From: an uncultured Erythrobacter sp.
GTDB lineage: Bacteria > Pseudomonadota > Alphaproteobacteria > Sphingomonadales > Sphingomonadaceae
Assembly: GCA_947503155.1 (NCBI GenBank)
Contig: CANNCL010000001.1
Location: 558,001 to 622,000, forward strand
Direction: 5' to 3'
Length of the DNA: 64,000 bases
Shown: in pieces, positions 51,988 to 60,236 of the stretch
Layout of the letters: each line of letters begins with the position of its first letter
How positions within the stretch are numbered: the stretch's first letter is position 1
Made by a program: the position numbers and the translations under genes
The notes under the pieces: generated by a model
What the model was told of the DNA's origin: nothing
Database searches by the model: none
What the model saw: the letters and a program-made list of their open reading frames with translations, nothing else

Positions 51988-52626
51988 CGCTGGATTGCCC
52001 GTGACGATGATCTTTTCCGGCGCATGACCCGATGCAATCAAGACATCGCGCACCGCATCGGCGATCACCAGAATACGGTCGGCATAGGCGGGATTATGCA
52101 GCCAATCATTGGTCGCGCTGGCCAATGTATCATTTAGCACGGCTGCGGGAACACCGCGCGCCTGAGCGCAGTCGATCACTGCCTTTTCCGCGCGCGGTGA
52201 ATTTGTGGTCAGCACCAGATCGGGCCGCACCCGGTCCATAATCCGTGCGGCAAGCTCGCGGTGTTCAAACGCCGCGCGCCCGCGTTGCTCATACAATGCC
52301 GCCGCGCCCGCTTCGCCGTGTTCAGCCACCAAATCGTGATAGCCCAGCGCGTGATAGGCGATCGTTTCTTCGCGGGAAACCGGGCCGCCTTGTGGCGCAT
52401 CGCCAGCCAAGCGCAGGCCATGCGCGCGAATATGCCCGTCTTGCGCGCCCAACAAATCACGCGCCTGCCAAACCGGCACCCCGGCGTCTTTCACCGCCGC
52501 ATAGGCCGTGGTCAAAGCCAGAAATTGCACATTCCATCCGCGCGCCATCATCGCCAGCGCCGCCGGGAGGCAGGCATTCACATGCCCCCCTCCATAAGCA
52601 GCGCAAAGGATAGTCGGTCTGGACAA
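51984..52626 (-). pseudogene. 5' fragment of a glycosyltransferase-like gene
   Basis: Read from 52626 downwards, the product starts SRPTILCAAYGGGHVNACLP. It has the GT-B/CDP-glycerol- or UDP-GlcNAc-epimerase-like N-terminal Rossmann pattern with GGGH, VLTTNSPRAEKAVIDCAQAR, and finally IIVTGNPAL at about residue 213. In full-length relatives a second Rossmann domain of about 150-200 residues follows the TGNP motif. Here the frame continues only through the antisense strand of the CapD-like fragment, which is not homologous sequence. The start codon is TTG. It is divergent from the epimerase gene. Confidence 0.78.
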
Positions 52627-52811
52627 GGTGAAGCGTTCTCGTGTTTTAGGGGGTTCGACATGCTGGGATGGGCGCGAAAAACGCCCTATTTTTGCGGTAA
52701 CCCTTCGATAGTTTTACCACCCAGCGCTGGGAAAGGCTATTGCATCCAAAACCGAAGCAATAATCGCTGTTTGAGGTGAATGGGAGACGGCTTCGCCGGA
52801 GAATTACCGAT

Positions 52812-53825
52812 ATGCGTACAGTCCTTATCACCGGATCGGCCGGATTCATTGGGTATCATCTGGCGGCATTGCTGCTGGAAGAAGGGTTTCGCGTCGTCGG
52901 TTATGACGGGATGACCGATTATTACGATGTCCGCCTGAAACAGCGGCGGCACCAGATGTTGCTGCAAAATCCGAACTTCACTTGCAAAGAAGGTTTGCTG
53001 GAGGATTTCGAAACGCTGCACAATCTGGCGATGGCAGAACAGCCGGACGTGATCGTCCATTTGGCGGCGCAAGCGGGGGTTCGATACAGCCTCGAAAACC
53101 CGCGCGCTTATGTCGATGCGAACCTTGTCGGTGCGTTCAATGTAATGGAATGCGCGCGCGAATTGGCGGTGGATCACCTGCTGATGGCTTCCACCAGTTC
53201 AGTTTACGGCGCCAATGACGCCATGCCGTTTGATGAACGGGAGAAATGCGACACGCAATTGACGCTTTATGCCGCCACGAAAAAGGCGAATGAAGTGATG
53301 GCGCATTCCTATGCGCATCTGTGGAACCTGCCGACGACGATGTTCCGGTTTTTCACCGTTTACGGACCGTGGGGCCGCCCGGATATGGCGCTGTTCAAAT
53401 TCACACGCGGCATATTGGAAGGGACGCCGATCGACATTTACAACAATGGCGATATGTTCCGCGACTTTACCTATGTCACTGATTTGGTGCGCGGAATTCG
53501 CCTTTTGGTGGATACGCCTCCGGTCCGGCCAGAGACGGCGGAGGACATTCCGGAATGGGATTCGCTATCCCCTGCCGCGCCGTGGCGGGCGGTGAATATC
53601 GGCAATAGTGACAAGGTTCGGCTGATGGATTTTGTCACCGCGATTGAGGCCGAATGCGGGCGCGATGCGGTGAAGAATTTCATGCCGATGCAGAAAGGCG
53701 ATGTGCCCGCCACATGGGCGGATGCGACCTTGCTGCGCGAGTTAACCGGATACACGCCGCAAACCGATGTTCGCGACGGTATTCGGCAATTTGTGGCGTG
53801 GTACCGCGAATATTACGCGGTTTAA
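52812..53825 (+). CDS. NAD-dependent epimerase, UDP-glucuronate 4-epimerase type
   Basis: The 337-residue extended SDR starts MRTVLITGSAGFIGYHLAAL. It has the DGMTDYYDVRLKQRRHQML loop characteristic of UDP-glucuronate epimerases, SSVYGAN and the catalytic Tyr/Lys in TLYAATKKANE, then FFTVYGPWGRPDMALFKFTR. It would make UDP-galacturonate for surface polysaccharide. ATG 52812 is used because it starts the Rossmann strand. It is the only intact sugar-nucleotide gene at this locus, beside the two truncated genes. Confidence 0.93.
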   Translation: MRTVLITGSAGFIGYHLAALLLEEGFRVVGYDGMTDYYDVRLKQRRHQMLLQNPNFTCKEGLLEDFETLHNLAMAEQPDVIVHLAAQAGVRYSLENPRAYVDANLVGAFNVMECARELAVDHLLMASTSSVYGANDAMPFDEREKCDTQLTLYAATKKANEVMAHSYAHLWNLPTTMFRFFTVYGPWGRPDMALFKFTRGILEGTPIDIYNNGDMFRDFTYVTDLVRGIRLLVDTPPVRPETAEDIPEWDSLSPAAPWRAVNIGNSDKVRLMDFVTAIEAECGRDAVKNFMPMQKGDVPATWADATLLRELTGYTPQTDVRDGIRQFVAWYREYYAV

Positions 53826-53838
53826 CGCGCCCTTTTAG

Positions 53839-53866
53839 CCGTCTGGGTTTTAACCGTCTGGGTTTT
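53839..53866 (-). repeat. In-frame duplication of the last codons of the gene at 53850
   Basis: CCGTCTGGGTTTT occurs at 53839-53851 and 53854-53866 (period 15). On the minus strand the gene ends N-P-D-G-stop, and the next 15 bases again encode N-P-D-G-stop in the same frame. Confidence 0.8.
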
Positions 53867-54467
53867 CCGCAGGCCCTATATCAGAAGCAGGCGGCGCGCT
53901 GAGTGAAGGGCCACTGGCTGCGTCCTCACCCGGCAATGAACCGGCGCGTTCCCGTTCCAACCGGTCGAGATATTCGCGTTCGATCTGTTCGACCCGGCTC
54001 TGTTCCGCCGCGGCATCGCCGTCGATGGTGGAAAGCCGGTCTTGGCGTGCTTCCTCGATCAATTGGCTAAAGCGGACGCTCTCGGCGCCCTCTTTCTCTG
54101 CATAAGCCTGATCAATAAATTGCTCGGTGCAGCCGGTAAAACCGCCCGCGCCGGCCGGATCGCAGGACAATGTGCCAAATGCGCCAATATAGCGGATGCT
54201 TTCAATCTGGCGGGTGCGTGCCACGTTTTCGGGCGAATCGCTGTAACGCAGATTTGACGGGATGCGGAAACGGTCCGCCTCCACCAAAATCTCGCAGATC
54301 ACAATTTCACTGTCAGTGGTCGGCTCTGGGCATTCGCTTTCATCGTAAGCAATGACCATGTTGACCCGGTCACCCGCCTGATCCTGCGCAGCGGCAGGCG
54401 CGGCGAAGGCAAGAGCAGCAAATGGCGCGGCAAGCGCGAGGCGGGATAGGTGAGACACATGTGCCAT
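53850..54467 (-). CDS. Exported hypothetical protein (205 aa)
   Basis: The signal peptide is clear (LALAAPFAALAFAAPAAAQ, cleavage after AQA/AAA). The mature part has conserved-looking cysteines in SECPEPTTDSEIVICEILVE and LSCDPAGAGGFTGCTEQF, a charged helical stretch (EQSRVEQIEREYLDRLERER) and a Pro/Ser-rich tail. I recognise the ECP--TDSEIVIC pattern from sphingomonad secreted proteins without a function. Its last codons and stop are duplicated downstream in frame. Confidence 0.75.
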   Translation of the reverse strand: MAHVSHLSRLALAAPFAALAFAAPAAAQDQAGDRVNMVIAYDESECPEPTTDSEIVICEILVEADRFRIPSNLRYSDSPENVARTRQIESIRYIGAFGTLSCDPAGAGGFTGCTEQFIDQAYAEKEGAESVRFSQLIEEARQDRLSTIDGDAAAEQSRVEQIEREYLDRLERERAGSLPGEDAASGPSLSAPPASDIGPAENPDG

Positions 54468-54559
54468 TGGTGTTTCCTTGTAGAGGCGCAGACCGCGCGT
54501 CAGAATTTGTATTTCGTTAGATTGCGATCCGTGAACCCTGTCTGAAGAATGCGCGCGGT

Positions 54560-55081
54560 TTAAACCCGCTCGCTAACCTTTATCGCAATGCGGCAACCCA
54601 AACGGATTACCCCCGATAGGATTGGATAGGCCGGCGCATTTTCCGCGCCATTGGCCAGCGCCGCGTCGCGGTGCTCGCGCTCTTCCTCGCGGAATTCTTC
54701 GATCATTTCCGCCAGTTCGGGTTCGCTCCCGGTTTCGGCCAACCGGTCGAGTTGATCGGAATAATGTTTGTCGATCTCTGTCTCGACCGCTGCGGTGCAG
54801 GCCATCGCGGCCTCTGGCCCGAGCAACGCCGTGCCCGCGCCCAAAGCATAACCCGCCGCCGACCAAAACGGATGCAGCGCCGTTGGACGCACGCCGCGTT
54901 TTGCCAGAACCGCGTCAAAACGCTTGCGGTGCTCTTCTTCTTGTTCGGCCATGTGGCGGATTTCGGCGGAATGCGGACCGCGTTCACCCATCACGGCGAG
55001 CTGCCCTTCATAAATGCGCGTCGCGCCAAATTCGCCGGCCTGATCGACGCGGATCATTCGGTGAAGTTCATCGCGGTCCAT
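54560..55081 (-). CDS. coq7: Demethoxyubiquinone hydroxylase
   Basis: This di-iron enzyme performs the penultimate hydroxylation in ubiquinone synthesis. The 173-residue protein has MIRVDQAGEFGATRIYEGQL, HMAEQEEEHRKRFDAVL, TAAVETEIDKHYSDQLDRL and EEFREEEREHRDAALANG, which provide the Glu/His ligands (ExxH pairs). Ubiquinone is the acceptor for ETF-linked and other dehydrogenases. It follows dsbB on the minus strand. Confidence 0.95.
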   Translation of the reverse strand: MDRDELHRMIRVDQAGEFGATRIYEGQLAVMGERGPHSAEIRHMAEQEEEHRKRFDAVLAKRGVRPTALHPFWSAAGYALGAGTALLGPEAAMACTAAVETEIDKHYSDQLDRLAETGSEPELAEMIEEFREEEREHRDAALANGAENAPAYPILSGVIRLGCRIAIKVSERV

Positions 55082-55108
55082 ATCGTGCTCCTGAAAACTA
55101 AGCTGTGC

Positions 55109-55561
55109 TTACTTCTTATACGCAGCAAGCGCCAGAACGGCGGCGCCGCCGATGCAAGAAATCAGGAAATTCCAACCCGCCAGCGAAACGCCAAACAGGC
55201 TCCACGGAGCAACATCGCAGCGGATCAGCGGCGCGGCAGAGACATCCATCACGTCAATCGCGCTGGGCAGGCCGCTGCAACCGGTGATCCCTTCCCACCA
55301 GCCATATTCAACGCCCGCATGAAATCCGCCGATCAGCCCAGACGTGATGATCGCCAGCCCCGCAAGCGCGGTCCATATGCGAGCCGGAGCGATGACAAAG
55401 GACAGCATGGCCAATCCCAGCGCGGCAAAATGCGGCCAGCGTTGCCACCAACACATTTCGCACGGGAAAAGCCCAAAGCCATATTGCGAGATATACGCCC
55501 CGCCCAGCAGTCCCGCCGGGATCGCGAGCGACAGGGCGCGTGCTTTGTGCAAACCGTTCAT
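55109..55561 (-). CDS. dsbB: Disulfide bond formation protein B family
   Basis: The 150-residue four-helix membrane protein has the quinone-linked active-site pair CEMC at Cys34 and Cys37 (FPCEMCWWQRWPHF). A second periplasmic cysteine pair follows (ITGCSGLP and LIRCDVAP). It would reoxidise DsbA. No dsbA is near. It lies between ctpA and coq7 on the same strand. Confidence 0.93.
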   Translation of the reverse strand: MNGLHKARALSLAIPAGLLGGAYISQYGFGLFPCEMCWWQRWPHFAALGLAMLSFVIAPARIWTALAGLAIITSGLIGGFHAGVEYGWWEGITGCSGLPSAIDVMDVSAAPLIRCDVAPWSLFGVSLAGWNFLISCIGGAAVLALAAYKK

Positions 55562-55596
55562 ATCTGTGCCTTTAGGCGGTGATTGAGCCTTTGACT

Positions 55597-55627
55597 ACTG
55601 GCCCAAATTACTGGCCCAAACTACTGG
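55597..55627 (-). repeat. Tandem 13-base repeat covering the ctpA stop codon
   Basis: ACTGGCCCAAATT and ACTGGCCCAAACT (plus strand) are followed by ACTGG, period 13. On the minus strand the ctpA end CAG-TAG is followed by two further CAGTA copies, giving TAG, TAA and TAG in succession, not all in the same frame. Confidence 0.75.
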
Positions 55628-56958
55628 CGCAGCGCAACCGAACTGGCGGTCGTGCGGCGCAGTGTTTCGAGCGCATAATGCAGTTGGAAATCCTCAACGC
55701 CCTGCTCTTCGAGCTGCTCTGCAGTCAGTTGGAAACGCGGATCGTCAATATTGTCGTCCTCCATCTCCGCATCAGCAATACCAAGTTCGTTGATAAGATG
55801 CCCGCGCAAATCGGATTCGCGCGTTTGATAGCGTTCGCGCAAGGCGAAATCAGGATCGGACAGCTGCGGCACGCGGATATCCGGCGTAATGCCGCCTTCT
55901 TGCACCGAAGCCCCAGACGGGGTGAAATACCGCGCCGTCGTCAATTTCAGCGCTGCATCCGGGCCAAGCGGCAGAAGCGATTGCACCGAACCTTTACCAA
56001 AGCTGCGTTGCCCCATCACCAGCGCACGGCGGTGATCCTGCAATGCGCCCGCGACAATTTCCGACGCGGAGGCTGAGCCTGCATCGATGAGCACAATAAT
56101 CGGAACACCTTCTGCCATATCGCCGCGGAAGACCGTTTCGGCGTCATAGAGAATAGTCTCACCGCGGGCGCGCCCGCGCTGCGACACGATGCGGCCTGAA
56201 TCGAGGAAGAGGTCGGACAGAGCCACCGCTTCATCGAGCGAACCGCCCGGATTTGAGCGCAGATCGAGCACAAGCCCGCTCATCCGGCCCGTCGCTTCGC
56301 TCTTCATCGCTTCCCAAGCGCGGTAAACATCCGCGCCCACATCTGCGGAAAATTCATTGACCGAAATATGCCCAATATTGCCCGCCTGAAGCTCGTAAGT
56401 GACCGGCTCCAGCTCAATCACGCCGCGCGTCACGTCCACTTCGAACGGAGCGTCGCGGCCAGGACGGAAAATCGTCAGCTTAATCGACGTGCCCGCTTTG
56501 CCGCGCATCCGCGCCACTGCGTCGTCGAGTTCGCCGCCATAAATCAGTTCCCCATCCAGATGGGTGATGAAATCGCCTGCTTTGATGCCTTGGCTATCGG
56601 CTGGGCTGCCTTTGAACGGAGAGATCACTTTGACCGCGCCGTCTTCCATAATCACGGATAGTCCGAGGCCCGAATAATTGCCGTCGATCATCGTGGTCAG
56701 CCGTTCAAGATCGCTGCCATCGAGATAACCCGAATGCGGATCGAGCGATGCCAGCATCCCGTCAATCATGCCGCGCACCAGCACTTCGTCTTCGACCGGC
56801 TCCACATAATTCGCCTGAATCCGCTGATAGACCGCAAACACTTTTGCGAGCTCCGGCCCGGCGCGGCCATCGACCTGCGCCATCGTGGCGGTGGTTGCGG
56901 GGATCAGCGCGACTGCGGTGACGAGAGCGGCGCTGCGAAGCAAGGCGGCGATTTTCAT
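55621..56958 (-). CDS. ctpA: C-terminal processing peptidase (S41 family)
   Basis: The 445-residue periplasmic protease has a signal peptide (LLRSAALVTAVALIPATTAT). A PDZ domain follows (about residues 95-175, GLSVIMEDGAVKVISPFKGS). The catalytic domain has LDLRSNPGGSLDEAVAL, the Ser in AGSASASEIVAGAL and the Lys in RSFGKGSVQSL. It processes periplasmic and cell-wall enzymes. It is the last gene of the proA-nadD-rsfS-rlmH-envC run; an envC-ctpA pair is usual. Confidence 0.96.
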   Translation of the reverse strand: MKIAALLRSAALVTAVALIPATTATMAQVDGRAGPELAKVFAVYQRIQANYVEPVEDEVLVRGMIDGMLASLDPHSGYLDGSDLERLTTMIDGNYSGLGLSVIMEDGAVKVISPFKGSPADSQGIKAGDFITHLDGELIYGGELDDAVARMRGKAGTSIKLTIFRPGRDAPFEVDVTRGVIELEPVTYELQAGNIGHISVNEFSADVGADVYRAWEAMKSEATGRMSGLVLDLRSNPGGSLDEAVALSDLFLDSGRIVSQRGRARGETILYDAETVFRGDMAEGVPIIVLIDAGSASASEIVAGALQDHRRALVMGQRSFGKGSVQSLLPLGPDAALKLTTARYFTPSGASVQEGGITPDIRVPQLSDPDFALRERYQTRESDLRGHLINELGIADAEMEDDNIDDPRFQLTAEQLEEQGVEDFQLHYALETLRRTTASSVALRQ

Positions 56959-57113
56959 GAGGTAAGCAAGGCTCCTTTATCGGCATTGTTATAGGTTTGC
57001 GCGCCTGAACGCCAGATGAGACATATCCGCTATGGCCGCGCGTCCCGGTTCGGGGCAGCAACAGGCCGTTAGGTTACAGTCTGCCGGTTTCCTCACCAAT
57101 CGGTGCGGCGCAG

Positions 57114-58364
57114 TTAACCAAGAAAATTGAGCGGGTTAACCGGTTCACCGTCGCGGCGCAGTTCGATAGTGATCGAGGCATCATCACGCCCCGCCACACC
57201 CAAAGGCGCGCCGGCGATCACCTCATCACCGACATCCGCCGCCACCCGTGCAAGCCCGGTCACAAGGCTGGTCCAGCCGCCGGGATGTTCGATAATTACG
57301 ATTCGGCCAAAGCCGCGATATGGCCCAGCAAAGGCGATCCGCCCCGATGCAGGCGCGACGACTTGAGCGCCGGGAGCAGGCGCAAGTTCGAGGCCAGTGG
57401 AACGCAGGCCGCTATCGCGCAATTCGCCAAACCCGGCGATGGTGCGCCCCTGAACAGGCAATTGGAACCCTGCGAGACGTTCGTTTGAGGCGGTGGGTGT
57501 GGGTGACGGGCTCGGCGCACTGACCGCTTCGCTCCTTTGCCCCGAACCCGCCGCGATATTGCTCGGGCGCATCATCGGTCCCGGCAATGCAGCCAGTTCG
57601 CGCCGCAGTTCAGCCGCTTCGCCAATCACGCCGATCAATCCGTCGAGATCGCGCGCCTCTTCGGCCAATGCCAGCGCCCGTTCGCCTTCGCGTGATGCGG
57701 TGCCGCGCGCCTCGCGAGAGGCAAGGCGTTGCCGCGTTTCAATCGCGGCGAGCTGCGTGCGGCGGGCCTGCAATTCCTCTTCGCCAGCGCGCAAATTATC
57801 GAGCTCGCTCGCGGCTTGCTGTTCCAACCGGCGACCTTCCTCCAATTCGCCGCGCAATGCCGCCGTACGATTGCGGATTTCTGGCACCGCCGAATCGAGC
57901 ACCGCGCGGACATAGACAAGGTCTTTGAGCGAACCGGGCTGCAAAGCCGAAAGCGCCAAGGGACGCCGCGCCGTGGTCTGCAAAGCGGCGGTTAGACGAA
58001 CCAGCGGTTGCTGGCGTTCCGCGAGACGTTTGGACAAAGATGCGCGGTCAGCTTGCGTCAGTGAATAGCGCGCGCGCGCGGCGGCGATATTGGCCTCTGC
58101 CGCTTGAATTTGCGCCGCCACAGAGGCGGCTTTGCGCGCAGTTTTGTCGGCGGCTTCGGTGGCCTCGTCGGCTTCGCGCGCCAATCGGGCGGCTCGGGCG
58201 TCGGCGCGCTGGCTTTCGCGGGTCGCCCGTTCGAGCTGCGCCTGCGCTTCTTCGGGTTCAAGAATTGCAACATCGCGCTGTGCCCGGCTGTCTGGAATAA
58301 CCGCGACCAGCACGAGAGCAATGGCCCCAATAACAACCGGAAAGATCGCCGAAATACGCATCAC
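57114..58364 (-). CDS. EnvC-family murein hydrolase activator (degenerate LytM)
   Basis: The 416-residue exported protein has a signal anchor, long coiled coils (about residues 35-280, rich in Ala, Arg, Glu and Gln) and a C-terminal LytM/M23 domain (APASGRIAFAGPYRGFGRIV). The zinc ligands are missing. HxxxD is replaced in RSTGLELAPAPG, and the HxH site reads ASITIELRRDG. EnvC of other bacteria is likewise inactive and activates amidases in daughter-cell separation. The stop is adjacent to the ctpA spacer, and the start follows rlmH by three bases. Confidence 0.9.
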   Translation of the reverse strand: MMRISAIFPVVIGAIALVLVAVIPDSRAQRDVAILEPEEAQAQLERATRESQRADARAARLAREADEATEAADKTARKAASVAAQIQAAEANIAAARARYSLTQADRASLSKRLAERQQPLVRLTAALQTTARRPLALSALQPGSLKDLVYVRAVLDSAVPEIRNRTAALRGELEEGRRLEQQAASELDNLRAGEEELQARRTQLAAIETRQRLASREARGTASREGERALALAEEARDLDGLIGVIGEAAELRRELAALPGPMMRPSNIAAGSGQRSEAVSAPSPSPTPTASNERLAGFQLPVQGRTIAGFGELRDSGLRSTGLELAPAPGAQVVAPASGRIAFAGPYRGFGRIVIIEHPGGWTSLVTGLARVAADVGDEVIAGAPLGVAGRDDASITIELRRDGEPVNPLNFLG

Positions 58365-58367
58365 GGG

Positions 58368-58817
58368 TTATCCTGCCCGATGATAGGGGTGCCCTGCAAG
58401 GATTGCGGTCGCTCGGTACAATTGCTCCATCAACATCGCCCGCGCCATCAGATGCGGCCATGTCGCCGGGCCAAAGGCAAGCAAGAGATCGGCATCTGCG
58501 CGCTCCGCATCGCTATGCCCATCTGCCGCGCCGAGCACAAAGCGCGTTTCGCGCGTGCCAGTGTCGCGCCATTTGCCCAGCAGCGCCGCAAATTCTTCGG
58601 ACGACATCGCCTTGCCGCGTTCGTCAAGCAGCACCGTTTTGTGCGGCGTCAGCGGATCAGGAATTTTGCCGCCAGTTTCGGGCAATTCGGTGAGTTTGAC
58701 CGGCCAAGTCAGTCGCTTTTCATAGCGCGCAACCAGATCCGCCTCGGGTGAGCGAGCAATCTTTCCGCGAGCGATGACGTGGAGGAGGATGAGCGGGGAG
58801 TCCTTTCGTTTGCGCAC
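58368..58817 (-). CDS. rlmH: 23S rRNA (pseudouridine1915-N3)-methyltransferase
   Basis: The SPOUT methyltransferase has ILLHVIARGKIARSPEADLV at the N-terminus and the SAM/knot region RFVLGAADGHSDAERADADL ending in RATAILAGHPYHRAG. Family members in this order, as I recall, start MLLHIIARGK. Here the codon at that Met position is ATC (58790-58788). The only conventional start in frame is GTG at 58817, nine codons upstream, inside the intergenic repeat. AAAGGA lies ten bases before the ATC. Either the GTG supplies a short N-terminal extension or an ATC start is used. Confidence 0.9.
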   Translation of the reverse strand: MRKRKDSPLILLHVIARGKIARSPEADLVARYEKRLTWPVKLTELPETGGKIPDPLTPHKTVLLDERGKAMSSEEFAALLGKWRDTGTRETRFVLGAADGHSDAERADADLLLAFGPATWPHLMARAMLMEQLYRATAILAGHPYHRAG

Positions 58818-58991
58818 CCCATCCGGGGTGCGATTTCCTCGCGCCTACGGCGCTGCGGGCGCCCAGTCGGGCTTGCGGTCGCTACGCGGCCGAGCTCCGC
58901 CACCAAGCTGGCAAGCGAATGCCGTGACTATACCGCTAGTCTCAGTGGCGGCGCACGCACCCGAGAGGGTTCGCAAGGGCGACCGCCCGCC
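58809..58991. repeat. Intergenic repeat copy B (overlaps rlmH start)
   Basis: The left part (58809-58890) matches copy A at 12692 and begins with a perfect hairpin GCACCCC-ATCC-GGGGTGC. A second small hairpin GCGCC-TAC-GGCGC follows. The right end (58972-58991) matches copy C over 20 bases. The GTG of rlmH lies within the left edge. The remaining bases up to 59034 contain no gene that I can support. Confidence 0.6.
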
Positions 58992-59034
58992 CACAGGTGC
59001 CCTGTAGCGCAGCGGAAGGATCAGCACCGAGGAC

Positions 59035-59054
59035 GCTCGCCCGGATGGGCGAGC
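59035..59054 (-). terminator. Hairpin after rsfS
   Basis: GCTCGCCC and GGGCGAGC form a perfect eight-base-pair stem with a four-base loop, beginning about nine bases after the rsfS stop. No T-run follows, so it could be a transcript-stabilising hairpin or part of the repeat rather than a terminator. Confidence 0.45.
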
Positions 59055-59062
59055 GAAACGAA

Positions 59063-59488
59063 TTACGCCCGGCCCATATGCGGTTCGCCGCCTTCGAATG
59101 ACCACATGCGTTCCAGATTGTAGAATGTCCGGACCTCTGGGCGGAACAGGTGCACAACCACATCGCCGGCATCAATCAGCACCCAATCCGCCGTGGGCAG
59201 ACCTTCGATTCGCGCAGGGCCGTGGCCGGCTTGCTTGATCTTCTCCGCCAATTTCTGCGCCATCGAGGCGACTTGGCGGGTCGAACGGCCGCTCGCGATC
59301 ACCATAAAATCGGCGACCGAGCTTTTGCCTTCGAGCGGAATTGAGACGATTTCTTGCGCTTGATCATCGTCAAGCTGGCTCATCACCAGATCGTGAAGTG
59401 GGTGTTCGCCAAGTTCAGTGGGCATATTCAAAACAGCCTTTAGGGGTGCCGGTGAGTGTGTAGGTGCGGCAGTATTTATCTGTGTCAT
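59063..59488 (-). CDS. rsfS: Ribosome silencing factor
   Basis: This Iojap-family protein binds uL14 and blocks subunit joining in starvation. The core motif spans SLDDD-type QLDDDQAQEIVSIPLEGKSS, ADFMVIASGRSTRQVASMA, and the end VVVHLFRPEVRTFYNLERMW. An N-terminal Ala/Pro-rich stretch precedes the domain. ATG 59488 is chosen; a GTG two codons upstream has GGAG at eight bases and is a good alternative. It lies between nadD and rlmH, the common arrangement. Confidence 0.94.
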   Translation of the reverse strand: MTQINTAAPTHSPAPLKAVLNMPTELGEHPLHDLVMSQLDDDQAQEIVSIPLEGKSSVADFMVIASGRSTRQVASMAQKLAEKIKQAGHGPARIEGLPTADWVLIDAGDVVVHLFRPEVRTFYNLERMWSFEGGEPHMGRA

Positions 59489-59575
59489 CGACACGGGAGA
59501 ATCTCCAAAGTGAGGGTGTAAAATGGGCGCCGACGCGCCGGATAGCAAGAACAGTCGTGAGCGCGCGCGATTGGC

Positions 59576-60217
59576 TCATGCGCTCACCGGTTCAAAAATT
59601 TGGCGAAAAGTTAGTGGGTCGCGGGCGGGTGCGCCTTCATATCGTTGCGCCCAATCGGCATCACCGCGGCGGATCGCCGTGGCTGATCTTGGGTCAGGAT
59701 CGAAACGCAGAAACACCAGTGCCGGTGCGCTCCTCTTACCCCTTTTGCGAATATTGGCGGCAGACACTCGGTAGCGCCTGAGCCAAGCCATAGCGGGGCT
59801 GCTTATAGCTGCTGCATTATAGCCGGGCCGCGCGATTACCGCAATCGGCATCGTTCGCGCGATTTCGCGCCAATCTTTCCACCGGTGGAATTGCGCCAAA
59901 TTGTCCGATCCCATCAGCCAAATGAATTGCCGCTTTGGGTATCGCAGCTTTAGTTTTCTCAGCGTGTCGAGCGTGTAGCGTGTGCCCAATTCCTGCTCGA
60001 TTGCGGTCGGCACAATCGGCGCGCGCCGGGCCTGTGCCTGCGCAGATTTGAGCCGCGCGGAAAGCGGCGCCATCCCTTTTCGCGGTTTCAAAGGGTTGCC
60101 CGGAGAAACAAGCCACCACGCCTCGTCCAAAGCCAGAGCGTCGATCGTAAAGCGCGTGATGCGGCGATGCCCGCCATGCGCGGGATTGAAGCTGCCGCCT
60201 AAAAGTCCGGTCAACAT
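59576..60217 (-). CDS. nadD: Nicotinate-nucleotide adenylyltransferase
   Basis: The enzyme makes nicotinate adenine dinucleotide in NAD synthesis. GLLGGSFNPAHGGHRRIT carries the (T/H)xGH-type nucleotidyltransferase motif, LMGSDNLAQFHRWKDWREI is the NadD signature, and the ISSTxIR region appears as DPRSATAIRRG. The length is 213 aa. It starts 19 bases after proA. Confidence 0.95.
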   Translation of the reverse strand: MLTGLLGGSFNPAHGGHRRITRFTIDALALDEAWWLVSPGNPLKPRKGMAPLSARLKSAQAQARRAPIVPTAIEQELGTRYTLDTLRKLKLRYPKRQFIWLMGSDNLAQFHRWKDWREIARTMPIAVIARPGYNAAAISSPAMAWLRRYRVSAANIRKRGKRSAPALVFLRFDPDPRSATAIRRGDADWAQRYEGAPARDPLTFRQIFEPVSA

Positions 60218-60236
60218 GGCGCGATCAGCACCAACG

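Noticed and set aside
51544..52626. A single 360-codon minus-strand gene
   Set aside because: Only the first about 213 codons look like a protein family. The remainder is the antisense of the CapD-like fragment and reads as low-complexity His/Arg/Gly sequence.
58997..59030. tRNA-like D-arm (TAGCGCAGCGGAAGG)
   Set aside because: No acceptor, anticodon or T-arm can be built around it; the resemblance is limited to the D-arm consensus.
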